A stretch of 64,000 nt of DNA from Dyadobacter alkalitolerans DSM 23607 (GCF_000428845.1 NZ_AUAS01000006.1:310001-374000), one strand, 5' to 3'. Counted from the first letter of the stretch, positions 7,863 through 17,120 are shown. A program made the numbers and translations. Notes: generated by a model not told the origin, from the letters alone.

Positions 7863-8813
7863 TCAAGGACGATAAGTAACCTGCCCGGAATTGTAGGCCG
7901 CAAAGCAACCAAGGCCGCCGCTGATATTGCTGTAAATCAAAGATGGCTCAATAAACGGATTATCGGAGGTGCCGCGCATTTCCAGCGACCGGTGATATTT
8001 GAAATAGTGGACGTCGGTGTTGTAAATTTCGAGCATTACCATCGCAATCTTCGCCTTAGGATACAACGTGAATTTATTGCCGTTTCCATAATCGTAAACG
8101 ATCACATTCGGCAAGACAGTGCGGCCTAAGGGCGAGGTGAATTCGGCCCCATCCAGGTTCGCATCGCTTTGGTAATCATTACGGCCAATGGTTTCATCCC
8201 AATTAAAATTGAAGCGATTTTTCACCCGCCTTTCGTTAAATGTCTCCGCACTTGTGCCTTCAACAACACTATATTCCAGGTCAACTGAGCTTCTTACCCG
8301 ATAATAATTGGTATCCCGGGGAGCGTCTGTCCAGCTCATTTGAACGGTCAATACGGTGTCCTGTTCAAAAATGTTGCTCGAAAAGGAAGTGTCCAGCTTA
8401 TAAGAAGTGGCCAGCACCTGCCCCGCAGGAACCGTACAGACGCCGGTAGCTACGCGGTTGCCGTCAGAAACAAAAAGTGAATAAGTTTTCCCTGCTATAA
8501 TGGGAAAAACGGATGTATCAATGCTGTATAATGTGCTGGCGGAGTCAAAAGGAATGGCCACTTCTTTGGTCCCGTCTGAAATTTTCACCAAAGCATTTCG
8601 CACAACGCCTCCCTTATTCCCTGAATCCGTAAAGAGCGGAACCGATTCCGTAACCACCACATTAATGCGCGGCGATTGTGGAGAAATGAATGATTGTACA
8701 ACAAGCTCGGATTCTGTTCTCGGCAGCTTATCCGCAGGAATGTCCGTAATCAGCGATTCGCAGGCTGAGAAGCAAATTGAAATAAGTATAATAATGATAG
8801 AATGCAGTCTCAT
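7863..8813 (-). CDS. DUF4249 lipoprotein (partner of TonB receptor)
   Basis: 316 residues with a lipoprotein signal ending FSACES (Cys at about residue 18). The body follows the DUF4249 pattern: a beta-rich N-terminal domain with LVVQSFISPQSP, an IAGKTYSLFVSDGNR strand pair, and a C-terminal EPSLIYSNISGGLGCFAAYNSGQ segment typical of the family end. DUF4249 proteins are outer-membrane-anchored and are encoded directly after TonB-dependent receptors, apparently as SusD-like lids or ligand-binding partners. Here the receptor gene lies 10 bp upstream in the same direction, so the two form one transport unit. Confidence 0.85.
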   Translation of the reverse strand: MRLHSIIIILISICFSACESLITDIPADKLPRTESELVVQSFISPQSPRINVVVTESVPLFTDSGNKGGVVRNALVKISDGTKEVAIPFDSASTLYSIDTSVFPIIAGKTYSLFVSDGNRVATGVCTVPAGQVLATSYKLDTSFSSNIFEQDTVLTVQMSWTDAPRDTNYYRVRSSVDLEYSVVEGTSAETFNERRVKNRFNFNWDETIGRNDYQSDANLDGAEFTSPLGRTVLPNVIVYDYGNGNKFTLYPKAKIAMVMLEIYNTDVHYFKYHRSLEMRGTSDNPFIEPSLIYSNISGGLGCFAAYNSGQVTYRP

Positions 8814-8823
8814 GTCGGCGCAA

Positions 8824-11232
8824 TTAGAACTTGAAAGTATAGCTGAAATAGGGAAGGACCGGAAACAGGGAATAGCGTTTGAGCGTGTTTTTGTTGTTGG
8901 TGCTGGTTCCAGTATCTGTGTCGTCGGTGTCTATATCATAGAAAAAGGGGTTTCTGCGATTGTAAACATTGTACACACCAAACTCCCACGTCCGTTCATG
9001 CCGCTTTTTCTGTTTGCGGAATTGAATGGCAAAATCCATCCGGTGAAAGGGCTCTGCACGGAAACTGTTTTTTGCGCCGTATTCGCTTACCATAGGGCCG
9101 TTCCAGCCGATGGCCGGTTTGCCGTTCGGATTTATTCGGGTGATGAAATTGTCACTCACGCCCGTGTAAGTTGCAGTAGGCAATGTTAAAGCATTTCCTG
9201 TTCCGTAAACCCATGTGGAAGAGATGGTTATGCGCTTGGTCAGCTCGTAGATCCCGACCACCGAAAGGTCGTGACGGCGGTCGTAACGTGGGAAAAATGT
9301 TTTGCCAAAATTCAGTTCAGGGAATTTCCAGTAGGTCCACGACAATGTATATCCTACCCAGCCTGAAAGTCTCCCTGTTTTTTTCTGAATTAAAAATTCA
9401 CCTCCGTATGACCAGCCCTTTCCCGCAGTAACATTGTCTTCCCAGCTCAGCTCATTGGCATTTTCACCATTAATGCTCAAGAACGAAGATCCTTCCTTGT
9501 AATTAAGAATGTGGTTCATGTCTTTATAATAGCCTTCCAATGTCAAAGTAAGCGCGGGCCGTTCCAGATCTTTGGCAAAACCAAACGCGACCTGCTGCGA
9601 CTGCTGTGGGGCAACGCGGTCTGTTGTGGGCACCCAAAGGTCTGTCGGCAGGCCCAATCCGGTGTTGGAAAGCAAATGCACATATTGGTTCATCTGGGCA
9701 TAAGAGGCCTTTACGGAAAAGTCCTTTGCAAGCCTTAATGCTGCCGAAAACCGTGGTTCGGGGCGGATGTAAGTTTTTGTTTGGGTTTGAAATGCGCTTA
9801 ACCGGAAGCCGGCGTTCATTTTCAGTGATTCAAACGGTTGCCAGGTGTCTTCCACGTAAGCACCGGCCTCAAATGTATTGATCGGTTTTGCAGATCTTTC
9901 GATCGGATTATCGATAAAAGAACCCTCAATCGCTAATGCCGAAGGGATAAATTTATGCTGCGTAACCTGCGCTCCAAACTTGATCGCGTGCTTGGCAGAT
10001 GGATAAAAATCAAAATCGGTTTTTAAGCCGAAATCCCTGATCCGGGAATCGTATTCAAGGCTAAACTCATCCTGCACCGTTCCGTCGCCATTAATGTCCT
10101 TGGAATAACTGGAAACGCCGAAATTGAAATTGCTGAAAATGAATGATGTGTTAACGAAGAGTTTCTGGCTCAGCAAATGGTTCCAGCGCATGGTTGCCGT
10201 AGCATTACCCCAGTCCAGGCCAGCCTTGGTCTCGGAATCAGGGCTTTTTTCTTCTACATAAAATTTATCCCTGCCAAAATAACCGCTTACATAAAGCTTG
10301 TCTTTAGGGCCGAGATCATAGTTCATTTTTGCATTCAGATCATAAAAATAATAACCCGGCCTTACCTGACTTTCGTCTCCTTTTTGAGACTGCTTAATAA
10401 ATGGAGAAGCCAGCAAATCAATGTAAGTCCTGCGTCCCGAGATCAGGAATGAAGATTTGCCTTTTGAAATAGGTCCTTCCAGTGTAAGTCTGGACGATAT
10501 GAGCCCGATTCCGCCCTCGCCGTGCAGCTTATCCTTGCTTCCTTCTTTCATATTCATTTCCAAAACCGAGGAAAGCCTGCCGCCATAGCGCGCAGGAAAT
10601 CCGCCTTTGGTAAGCTCCACACTCTTTAATGCATCACTATTGAAGATGGAAAAAAAGCCGAAAAGGTGATTGGCATTGTAGACAACCGCATCGTCGAGAA
10701 TGATGAGGTTTTGGTCGGGCCCGCCGCCGCGGACATACAGGCCGGTCTGTCCTTCGGTCCCTTTTTGCACGCCAGGCATGAGTTGGAGCACGCGCAACAC
10801 GTCCTTTTCACCAAAAAAGGCAGGGACTTTCTTCAATTGTGCAATTGGAATCTCAATCTGGCTCATCTGCACCGACCGGCTCACATAATCCTCCTGCCGG
10901 CGCGCCGAAACGACCACTTCTTCCAATTGGTTAATGGTCGCCAGGAAAATACTCAATTCCTGATTTTTAGTCAGACTGACGCGTAAATCCGTCTTTTCGT
11001 AACCTACAAATGAAAAGGAAAGCATTGCGCTGTCGCCTGCCGGCACGGTCAAGGAATAGAAGCCATAAGTGTTGGTAACTGCTCCGTAGGGTGTGCCTTC
11101 AATGTACACATTAACCCCCGGCAACTGCTCCTGGCTGCCTTTTTCCTTTACAAAACCGCTGATCGTTACGCGTTCCTGAGCGGAAACGGCCATAGAAAAC
11201 AGCAGTAATGAGATGACAAAAATGAAGCGCAT
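8824..11232 (-). CDS. TonB-dependent receptor with CarboxypepD_reg-like domain
   Basis: 802 residues from the ATG at 11232, which gives a clean signal peptide (MRFIFVISLLLFSMAVSAQ); ATGs at 11289 and 11361 would only add residues without signal character. After cleavage comes a carboxypeptidase-regulatory-like beta-sandwich (VTISGFVKEKGS ... GVNVYIEGTPYGAVTNTYGFYSL). The plug follows, with VVVSARRQE and the ELTKGGFPARYGGRLSSVLE segment, then a 22-strand barrel ending in the aromatic FSYTFKF. It transports an unidentified ligand across the outer membrane with TonB/ExbBD energy. Paired with DUF4249 downstream and an M3 peptidase upstream, which hints at peptide uptake. Confidence 0.88.
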   Translation of the reverse strand: MRFIFVISLLLFSMAVSAQERVTISGFVKEKGSQEQLPGVNVYIEGTPYGAVTNTYGFYSLTVPAGDSAMLSFSFVGYEKTDLRVSLTKNQELSIFLATINQLEEVVVSARRQEDYVSRSVQMSQIEIPIAQLKKVPAFFGEKDVLRVLQLMPGVQKGTEGQTGLYVRGGGPDQNLIILDDAVVYNANHLFGFFSIFNSDALKSVELTKGGFPARYGGRLSSVLEMNMKEGSKDKLHGEGGIGLISSRLTLEGPISKGKSSFLISGRRTYIDLLASPFIKQSQKGDESQVRPGYYFYDLNAKMNYDLGPKDKLYVSGYFGRDKFYVEEKSPDSETKAGLDWGNATATMRWNHLLSQKLFVNTSFIFSNFNFGVSSYSKDINGDGTVQDEFSLEYDSRIRDFGLKTDFDFYPSAKHAIKFGAQVTQHKFIPSALAIEGSFIDNPIERSAKPINTFEAGAYVEDTWQPFESLKMNAGFRLSAFQTQTKTYIRPEPRFSAALRLAKDFSVKASYAQMNQYVHLLSNTGLGLPTDLWVPTTDRVAPQQSQQVAFGFAKDLERPALTLTLEGYYKDMNHILNYKEGSSFLSINGENANELSWEDNVTAGKGWSYGGEFLIQKKTGRLSGWVGYTLSWTYWKFPELNFGKTFFPRYDRRHDLSVVGIYELTKRITISSTWVYGTGNALTLPTATYTGVSDNFITRINPNGKPAIGWNGPMVSEYGAKNSFRAEPFHRMDFAIQFRKQKKRHERTWEFGVYNVYNRRNPFFYDIDTDDTDTGTSTNNKNTLKRYSLFPVLPYFSYTFKF

Positions 11233-11368
11233 AGCAAGCGGGCTGGTTGATTTTTGTAACAACTCTTCCGAAAATAAAGTATGGATCATAGTAAAGGGTA
11301 AAATGGCCTGAGCAAACCTCCGCTTAGCCGTATATACTCCTTTTTGTGTACGTTGGATCAATGTGCGC

Positions 11369-13444
11369 TTATGCTTTTACCAGTCCCCTGTTTTCGAGCA
11401 GATATTTTTCGTCAGCCATTTTTCCCCGGAAGGATTTATATAGCGTCGCAGGCTCTTCCGTCCCGCCTTTTTCAAGAATATTTTTTCGGAATGAAAGCGC
11501 CGTAGCCGGATCAAAAATGTTGCCTGTTTCCTTGAAAGCTGCAAACGCATCGCTGTCCAGCACTTCCGACCAGATGTAGCTGTAATAGCCCGCAGAGTAG
11601 CCGCCTGCAAAAATGTGCTGGAAATATGTGCTCCGGTAACGCGGTGCAACCTGCCTGATCAGACCTAGGTCTTTCATCTGTTGTTGTTCAAATGTGTCAG
11701 GATCTATGGGCACGTCGGGGCTGATACTGTGATAAGAAAGGTCCAGCATGGAAGCCGCAAGATATTCTACCGTAGCAAAGCCCTGGTTAAATTTCGAAGC
11801 ATTTTTCATTTTTTCTACTGCTTCGTCGGGGATTGTTTCGCCGGTTTGGTAATGTTTTGCGTAAAATTTCAGGACTTCCGGTTCGAAGGCCCAATGTTCC
11901 ATGATCTGGGAGGGCAATTCCACAAAGTCACGGGGGACCGAAGTGCCGGATAATGATTCAAATTCAACATTGGAAAGCAGACCATGCAGCGCATGGCCAA
12001 ATTCGTGGAAGAAAGTTTCTACTTCCTCTGCGGTCAACAAAACGGGATTTTTACCGGTTGGCTTGGCATAGTTGCAAACAATGGACACAATAGGAGCAAC
12101 GCGCTGGCCGTCTTTCATTCTTTGCTTGCGATAAGAAGTCATCCAGGCACCGCCTCTTTTAGAATTTCGTGTAAAGAAATCCATGTAAAAAATACCCGTA
12201 AGATCGCCATTTGCCTCTCTTACTTCGTAGGCAGTAACATCTTCGTGATATTTCGGAATGTCGGTGATCGCAGTGAATGTAAGCCCGTACAAGTTTTTCA
12301 CACCCTCAAAAATGCCGTTACGGACGTTAGCGAGCTGGAAGTAAGGTTTCAGGGTTTCGGCGTCGTAATTGTACTTTTCCTTCCGGACCTTATCTGCATA
12401 GTAGGCCCAGTCCCAGGCTTCCAGTTCATCGGCGTTTCCTTCCTTATTCATTAATGCTTGCATTTGCAATGCTTCGGATTTGGCCACCGGCAATGCAGCT
12501 TTCCATAATCCGTCCAGCAGATCGAACACATTAGAGGTCATTTTGGCCATGCTTTCTTCCAGAATATAGGCTGCGTGATTCGGGTAGCCGAGTAAGTTCG
12601 CCCTTTTGGCACGCAGGGATGTGATTTGTACAATGATATCCTTATTATCAAGGTCGTCGTCGTGGTTGCAGCGACTTGTATATGCTTTGTACATTTCCTC
12701 CCGAAGTGCCCGGTTATCAGCATATTGCAAGAAAGGCATCACGCTGGGTTGGTGCAGTGTAAATTTCCAGCTTCCTTCCTTGCCCGCTTCCTTAGCCAGT
12801 TGTGCAGCATTCACTTTGAGAGATTCCGGCAAACCAGAAAGCTGCGTCTCATCCTGAATGATCAGTTCAAATTTGTTGGTTTCAGCCAGCAAATTCTGGG
12901 CAAAACGGACTGTTAGTACCGATAATTGCTTGTTAATGTCCCGCATTTCGGCCTGATCAAAATCGCTCAGATCTGCGCCGCTCCGCACAAAAGCTTTGTA
13001 GGTTTTCTCCAACAAGCGCTTACCGACTGCATCCAAGTTAAGCGTATCCTGAGTGTCGTTGATTTTTTTAACACGCTGAAAAAGCGCGGCATTCAGGAAA
13101 ATATCGTCGCTATGCTTAGATAATTTCGGCGCAATGTCTTTCGAAAGCGCTTCGATCTCAGGATTTGTATGGGCGGATGCCAGATTGAAAAAAACCGAAC
13201 TGACCTTGTTGAGCAGGTCGCCGGTGCTTTCCAATGCGATAATGGTGTTTTCAAAAGTCGGTTCCGCTTCATTGGAATGGATGGCCGCAATGCTATTTTG
13301 CTGCTCGGCCATGCCTTGCTCGAAAGCCGGTAAAAAATGTTCAGGTTCCACCTTATCAAAAGGCGGAACCTGAAATGGGGTGTTATATGGTGTTAAAAAC
13401 GGATTATTGGCTTCCTGATGCATACTGAAATTGATTTCGGACAA
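11369..13444 (-). CDS. M3 family peptidyl-dipeptidase (Dcp-like)
   Basis: 691 residues, the usual size for oligopeptidase A/Dcp. The zinc motif H-E-F-G-H lies at residues 480-484 (FFHEFGHALHG), and the third ligand is a Glu in the following helix (DFVELPSQIMEHW). The start PFLTPYNTPFQVPPFDKVEPEHFLPAFEQGM is the classic N-terminus of the family. No signal peptide, so cytoplasmic or possibly released; it removes dipeptides from or cleaves short oligopeptides. ATG at 13444 and 13423 are both acceptable. The TonB receptor gene starts 137 bp further on in the same direction, so an oligopeptide uptake and breakdown unit is plausible. Confidence 0.92.
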   Translation of the reverse strand: MSEINFSMHQEANNPFLTPYNTPFQVPPFDKVEPEHFLPAFEQGMAEQQNSIAAIHSNEAEPTFENTIIALESTGDLLNKVSSVFFNLASAHTNPEIEALSKDIAPKLSKHSDDIFLNAALFQRVKKINDTQDTLNLDAVGKRLLEKTYKAFVRSGADLSDFDQAEMRDINKQLSVLTVRFAQNLLAETNKFELIIQDETQLSGLPESLKVNAAQLAKEAGKEGSWKFTLHQPSVMPFLQYADNRALREEMYKAYTSRCNHDDDLDNKDIIVQITSLRAKRANLLGYPNHAAYILEESMAKMTSNVFDLLDGLWKAALPVAKSEALQMQALMNKEGNADELEAWDWAYYADKVRKEKYNYDAETLKPYFQLANVRNGIFEGVKNLYGLTFTAITDIPKYHEDVTAYEVREANGDLTGIFYMDFFTRNSKRGGAWMTSYRKQRMKDGQRVAPIVSIVCNYAKPTGKNPVLLTAEEVETFFHEFGHALHGLLSNVEFESLSGTSVPRDFVELPSQIMEHWAFEPEVLKFYAKHYQTGETIPDEAVEKMKNASKFNQGFATVEYLAASMLDLSYHSISPDVPIDPDTFEQQQMKDLGLIRQVAPRYRSTYFQHIFAGGYSAGYYSYIWSEVLDSDAFAAFKETGNIFDPATALSFRKNILEKGGTEEPATLYKSFRGKMADEKYLLENRGLVKA

Positions 13445-13527
13445 GATTCTGAATCGTCACGGGTGTTTATCAAACTTATTCCAGCATGCAATTTAGGATT
13501 TCAAAGAAGAGTTGCAAGCTACGATTT

Positions 13528-14298
13528 TCAGTTTGCGGCAACCACACTCTCTTCTACATGGTTGCGCAGCATTAATCCCGACGAAACGCTGGCCAAAATT
13601 AGCTTTATGTCATCACCAAGGCCTTTTTTGAACCAAACCTTTCCATTATTAACTGTAGAAACCGCCCCGATTATCTTTCCGTCCAGCTGGAATTCATAAC
13701 CGTAAACATCATTTTGCGTCAAAAAGCCGGACGAACCTTCCAACTCACGAATCCCCGCAATGTCAATCTGCATACGTCGCGAACGTACAAACCCTACGGT
13801 GCGGTTTTTGTTCAGGCTCCGGCTCGAACCGTCGACATTGTGCACGATAAAATCCTAGGCTTCATCGCTGTTTACAGGTTTTACTGAACCGGCAAAGTAG
13901 TTTTTGAATTTCAGGGAAACAGAAAAATGATCTTGCAAGGGCTGATATTCTGTCTCCCGGAACCGGCTCACCAATGCAACTTCTGCTGCATTCCCATTTG
14001 TTCCAAACTGCTGGAAGCTCAATTTTTCCTTCGCACCGTTAAAACTGACAATGAAGGGAATGGAATAACCGGAAGTCCAGCCGCGCTTCACTTTGCTGGT
14101 TTTGAAATCTCCAAATGAAATCACCTGCCCGATTTGCGAACCCTGACGACCTTTCACCGCATAGGTTTCAGTTTCGTTTTTAAGATCATCATCGACCGCC
14201 AACTCAGCCGTGCGGCAGGAAAGCGCAAAGAAAGAAATGATGCCGGCAAAAAGAATTGCCTTGGTAAGTTGCAAAGAGGATTTGAAAATCTGATTCAT
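13528..14298 (-). pseudogene. Lipoprotein gene interrupted by an in-frame amber codon
   Basis: From the ATG at 14298 the frame encodes a lipoprotein (hydrophobic signal ending FALSC) of 147 residues up to TAG at 13855-13857. After that TAG the same frame stays open for another 108 codons to the stop at 13528-13530. The residues after the stop (DFIVHNVDGSSRSLN, then MQIDIAGIRELEG and IGAVSTVNNGKVWFKKGL) look like normal beta-rich protein, so the two halves are one gene of about 256 codons. A change of TGG (Trp) to TAG would explain it, since Trp-Asp-Phe-Ile reads naturally; this is inference. I do not recognise the family. It could be a recent nonsense mutation, a sequencing error, or programmed read-through. 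Confidence 0.75.
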
Positions 14299-14394
14299 GG
14301 CTAATAAATTATTTTTATTAGCCAGAAACCAGAAAAGCCGCGAAGGTTGTAATGTCAGCGTCAAGAATTCGTGAACAGCGATGTATGGATTGGC

Positions 14395-15315
14395 TTACTT
14401 TACGCCCTTAACCTTCATTTTCAATCCGTAAACTGCTGTTTCGGCCGTTACAAAAAGCAGATCATTGTCTTTTCCCCCAAAACACAAATTTGCGGTCCAA
14501 CCATTGTGAATCGGAAAGTGAGCGATTTGTTCTCCTGTTTTGTCAAACACCGTAACGCCTTTGCCCGTAATGTAAAGGTTTCCTTCTGCGTCGAGGATCA
14601 TTCCATCAGATCCTTTTGGCACAAAAAGCGTCCGGTTGGTTAATGTTCCGTCTTTTTGAATGTCGTATTTGTAGGTCTTATTGTCGCCAATGTCCGCCAC
14701 ATACAATGTCTTGCCATCTTTCGTGCCGATGATCCCATTGGGTTTTTTAATGTTTGCATCAACTTTAATCAGATTTTTTCCTTTTGGGTCGAGATAGTAC
14801 ACGTGTTCGCCATCCTGCTGCATTTTTGGATCGCGCTTCCAGTAGTCTCTTTTATACAAAGGGTCCGTCAGATAAATACCACCCTGCGGATCAATCCAAA
14901 GGTCATTTGGGCCGTTCAAGAGTTTGCCTTCGAAATCTTTTACCAAAACCGTAGGCTTGCCATTTTTATCGAATGACCACACCTGATTGTCTTCATCTGA
15001 ACATGCGACCAGGTTTCCTTTTTTATCAAAATGCATGCCGTTCGCACGACCAGCATTGTCGGAGAACACGGAGAATTTATTTGTTTCTGCGTCCCAGCGA
15101 ATGATTTTATTGTTGGGCTGATCTGTGAAAAACACATTACCATCCTGATCGGCAACCGGGCCTTCTGTAAATTTGTAACCGTCGCCGAGTTTCTCAACCT
15201 GTGCGCCGGGCGCTACTATCGATTTTGAATCCATTATCTGTGCTGAAAGTAATGCCGGGAACAGCAGTGCCGCTACCCCGGAAAAGATTGAATAAATACC
15301 TGCTGACTTTTTCAT
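14395..15315 (-). CDS. SMP-30/gluconolactonase/LRE family protein, secreted
   Basis: 306 residues with a signal peptide ending LLSAQ. The body shows the six-bladed propeller pattern of the SMP-30/gluconolactonase family: EGPVADQDGNVFFTD (metal-binding Glu and strand), NGMHFDKKGNLVAC, LNGPNDLWIDPQGGIYLTDP with the conserved Asn-Asp pair, KPNGIIGTKDGKTLYVAD with the family Asn, and DGMILDAEGNLYI with the Asp ligand. It probably hydrolyses a sugar lactone or another ester in the periplasm. Located between the amber-split lipoprotein and the HEPN-partner gene, all on the minus strand, but with gaps of about 100 bp, so not clearly an operon. Confidence 0.88.
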   Translation of the reverse strand: MKKSAGIYSIFSGVAALLFPALLSAQIMDSKSIVAPGAQVEKLGDGYKFTEGPVADQDGNVFFTDQPNNKIIRWDAETNKFSVFSDNAGRANGMHFDKKGNLVACSDEDNQVWSFDKNGKPTVLVKDFEGKLLNGPNDLWIDPQGGIYLTDPLYKRDYWKRDPKMQQDGEHVYYLDPKGKNLIKVDANIKKPNGIIGTKDGKTLYVADIGDNKTYKYDIQKDGTLTNRTLFVPKGSDGMILDAEGNLYITGKGVTVFDKTGEQIAHFPIHNGWTANLCFGGKDNDLLFVTAETAVYGLKMKVKGVK

Positions 15316-15425
15316 ATCAAAATAATGCCGGGCTGAAGTTTGCCCGGGTTGCGTTAAAAGTCTTTTGGTAATCTTTCCTTACTTATGCAGCCTGCGCTGG
15401 AGCAACGGCTTTTGGCTTTATTGGG

Positions 15426-15806
15426 CTATGCAACCTGATTGCTGTTAATGGTAATTACATAACCTCGCTCAATTTGTTGTCCGGAGAATTCTTCATCCTC
15501 AAAACGTGCATACCCGTGCTGCACATGGACATCTTCCAAAAATTCAGGAACTTCAAAGAGATCGTTGTCAAGGATAGCGATATGCGAAATTTTTACAATT
15601 TCCGTATCGTCCAGTGCATCGTTCAACTTCTTTGCGAGATAGTTAAGTGCTGCATCTTTGTCTGTATTTATCCATTTAGAGGCGACTAGAACGTCCCAGC
15701 GATTTGCAGCATTCTCCCTCAGGAACAGTGCAAAGAATGTGTATTCGCCCATTTCCTGCGCACTTTCTTTCTCAATCTGGATCAGCTTTTTGACGATTTC
15801 CTTCAT
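15426..15806 (-). CDS. Uncharacterised partner protein of a HEPN gene
   Basis: 126 residues, acidic, soluble, alpha/beta. It starts MKEIVKKLIQIEKESAQEMGEYTFFALFLREN, then WDVLVASKWI, and ends QQIERGYVITINSNQVA. I recall similar proteins, mostly in cyanobacteria and Bacteroidota, encoded right after a small HEPN-domain gene (not checked). Here exactly such a HEPN N-terminus lies 27 bp upstream on the same strand, but truncated. The pair resembles a two-gene toxin-antitoxin-like or accessory module. The function of this protein is not known to me, and it appears intact while its partner is not. Confidence 0.65.
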   Translation of the reverse strand: MKEIVKKLIQIEKESAQEMGEYTFFALFLRENAANRWDVLVASKWINTDKDAALNYLAKKLNDALDDTEIVKISHIAILDNDLFEVPEFLEDVHVQHGYARFEDEEFSGQQIERGYVITINSNQVA

Positions 15807-15833
15807 AGGATTTCAAGCATTGTTTTAACACTC

Positions 15834-15968
15834 CTAATCATTTTTGTAGCCTGCCATGCAATAGCCGCTTAGGTACACCGCGCAATCGAATCGTTTTGCT
15901 TGCAGTAAAATCTCTGCATCGGTCAGCCGCTCCAACGCGATGCGTCTCAAATCTTTGGCAGGTATCAT
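15834..15968 (-). pseudogene. Truncated HEPN-domain gene (N-terminal 38 residues kept)
   Basis: A 44-codon frame from ATG 15968 to TAG 15834. Residues 1-38 read like the first helices of a HEPN protein: DLRRIALERLTDAEILL, then QAKRFDCAVYLSGYC. Members I know continue with E/A-L-A-L-K-A-R-I-C and about 80 more residues including the R-x4-6-H motif. Here the frame changes to MAGYKND and stops, so the catalytic half is missing, most simply by an internal deletion. An exact -7 promoter element lies 35 bp upstream, and the partner gene follows 27 bp downstream. A functional 44-residue peptide cannot be excluded. Confidence 0.65.
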
Positions 15969-16002
15969 TTATAGTGTGTTCGTTTGGAAAACAGCAAAAT
16001 CT

Positions 16003-16010
16003 CAAAAATA
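16003..16010 (-). promoter_or_regulatory. -7 element in front of the HEPN remnant
   Basis: On the minus strand 16010-16003 reads TATTTTTG, an exact TAnnTTTG match, 34 nt before the ATG at 15968. No TTTG is visible 18-20 nt further upstream. It probably drives the HEPN remnant and the 126-residue gene together. Confidence 0.45.
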
Positions 16011-16103
16011 GCGTCTTATGCGCAACTTGCCAGGTTATCCCTTGCACCTTTTATCCTTTGGCCGGTACGATTTACCTAAGTGGTCATATTTATTTTCTAA
16101 CGG

Positions 16104-17099
16104 TCACTTCCTCTTCACCACCCCATCAATCTCCCCCAACAGCGACTTCACCCCTGTACTATCCTGCAACAACTGCCAGATCATCACCCCGCTAACCTTC
16201 TGCTTCGCCAGCTCCGTCTTCTTCCGAATTGTAGGTAGCCCATTATAATAAACCATCCCACCATTCAAATGCATCTGATCCTGATTAACTGAATCCGGAA
16301 ATTGGCGGAGGATGTTTTTGTAGGACATACTTTCAGGAGCGGTGCCGCCGAAGCCGTAGCCGTAGAAGGGAACGCCGAGCGTGAGTTTTTCTTTGGGGAT
16401 CTTGCGTGTTTCGAGCCAGTATTGAAGGTCTTCCTCGGCCATGGAATAGGGAGCGTGGGGGCCGGGTTTATCGGGGCGCCATGGACCAGTGCGGTCATAG
16501 GACATAATGTTGACAAAATCGAACTGGGCCAATGCTTTGTCCGTAAACTGGCTTTTGTAGACGGTGGCGATTGCCGCTGTGATCAGTTTATTTTTCTGTT
16601 TTAACGGCCCTGCAAGGTCGGTTACGAAGCTTTCGTAGTTGGCGTCAATTAATGCTCCTTCCAGATCTACGTCAATGCCGTCGAGGTTATTGTTAACTGC
16701 CAGGTTTACAAGGTCATTGATGAGTTTAGTTTTCTTTTCTCCTGTTAAAAAGGAAGGATAATATTCCGGAGCGCCGCCGCCACCGATAGATGCCATGATC
16801 CTGACATTTCTGGAATGGGCCAGGGCGCCAACTTCTTTAAGATTTTCAGTTCCTGTGAGGTTCCCGAGGGAGTCGGGATTGATGAAGGCAATGTATAAAT
16901 GGGTGATTTTGCCAAAATCAATTTGTTTGGCAGATGCCAGAAGATCGGTTCGGTTTGGCAGATAGCCGATAACTTTGAACCGATTATCCGTATCACCGCT
17001 GCCGGAAGCGGTGATGCTTTTTTTACTACAACTGGTATTTAATGCAAGAATCACCATGAGAACGGAGACGCATTGCTTTAACAACTTCGAAACGATCAT
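16104..17099 (-). CDS. Glycoside hydrolase family 18 (chitinase-like) lipoprotein
   Basis: 331 residues. A lipoprotein signal ends NTSC with Cys24. The GH18 active-site motif D-x-x-D-x-D-x-E is complete at residues 140-147 (DGIDVDLE), with Glu147 as the acid catalyst. Other family landmarks are GYLPNRTD, ITHLYIAF, MASIGGGG, VNIMSYDRTGPW and GVMIWQLLQD. It should hydrolyse beta-1,4-N-acetylglucosamine polymers or N-glycan-type chitobiose at the cell surface. The short single-domain form with lipid anchor is common in Bacteroidota. A Gfo/Idh/MocA gene ends 21 bp upstream of its start on the same strand, so co-transcription is likely. Confidence 0.9.
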   Translation of the reverse strand: MIVSKLLKQCVSVLMVILALNTSCSKKSITASGSGDTDNRFKVIGYLPNRTDLLASAKQIDFGKITHLYIAFINPDSLGNLTGTENLKEVGALAHSRNVRIMASIGGGGAPEYYPSFLTGEKKTKLINDLVNLAVNNNLDGIDVDLEGALIDANYESFVTDLAGPLKQKNKLITAAIATVYKSQFTDKALAQFDFVNIMSYDRTGPWRPDKPGPHAPYSMAEEDLQYWLETRKIPKEKLTLGVPFYGYGFGGTAPESMSYKNILRQFPDSVNQDQMHLNGGMVYYNGLPTIRKKTELAKQKVSGVMIWQLLQDSTGVKSLLGEIDGVVKRK

Positions 17100-17120
17100 G
17101 GTGATCCTGATTATGAATGT

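Noticed and set aside
15368..15425. Possible C-terminal coding tail (K-P-K-A-V-A-P-A-Q-A-A) downstream of the HEPN-partner gene in another frame
   Set aside because: Too short, with no start or continuing frame; low-complexity alanine/proline reading is likely by chance.
15838..16047. 69-codon minus-strand frame overlapping the HEPN remnant
   Set aside because: Cysteine- and arginine-rich shadow of the HEPN frame; it spans the promoter element at 16003-16010.
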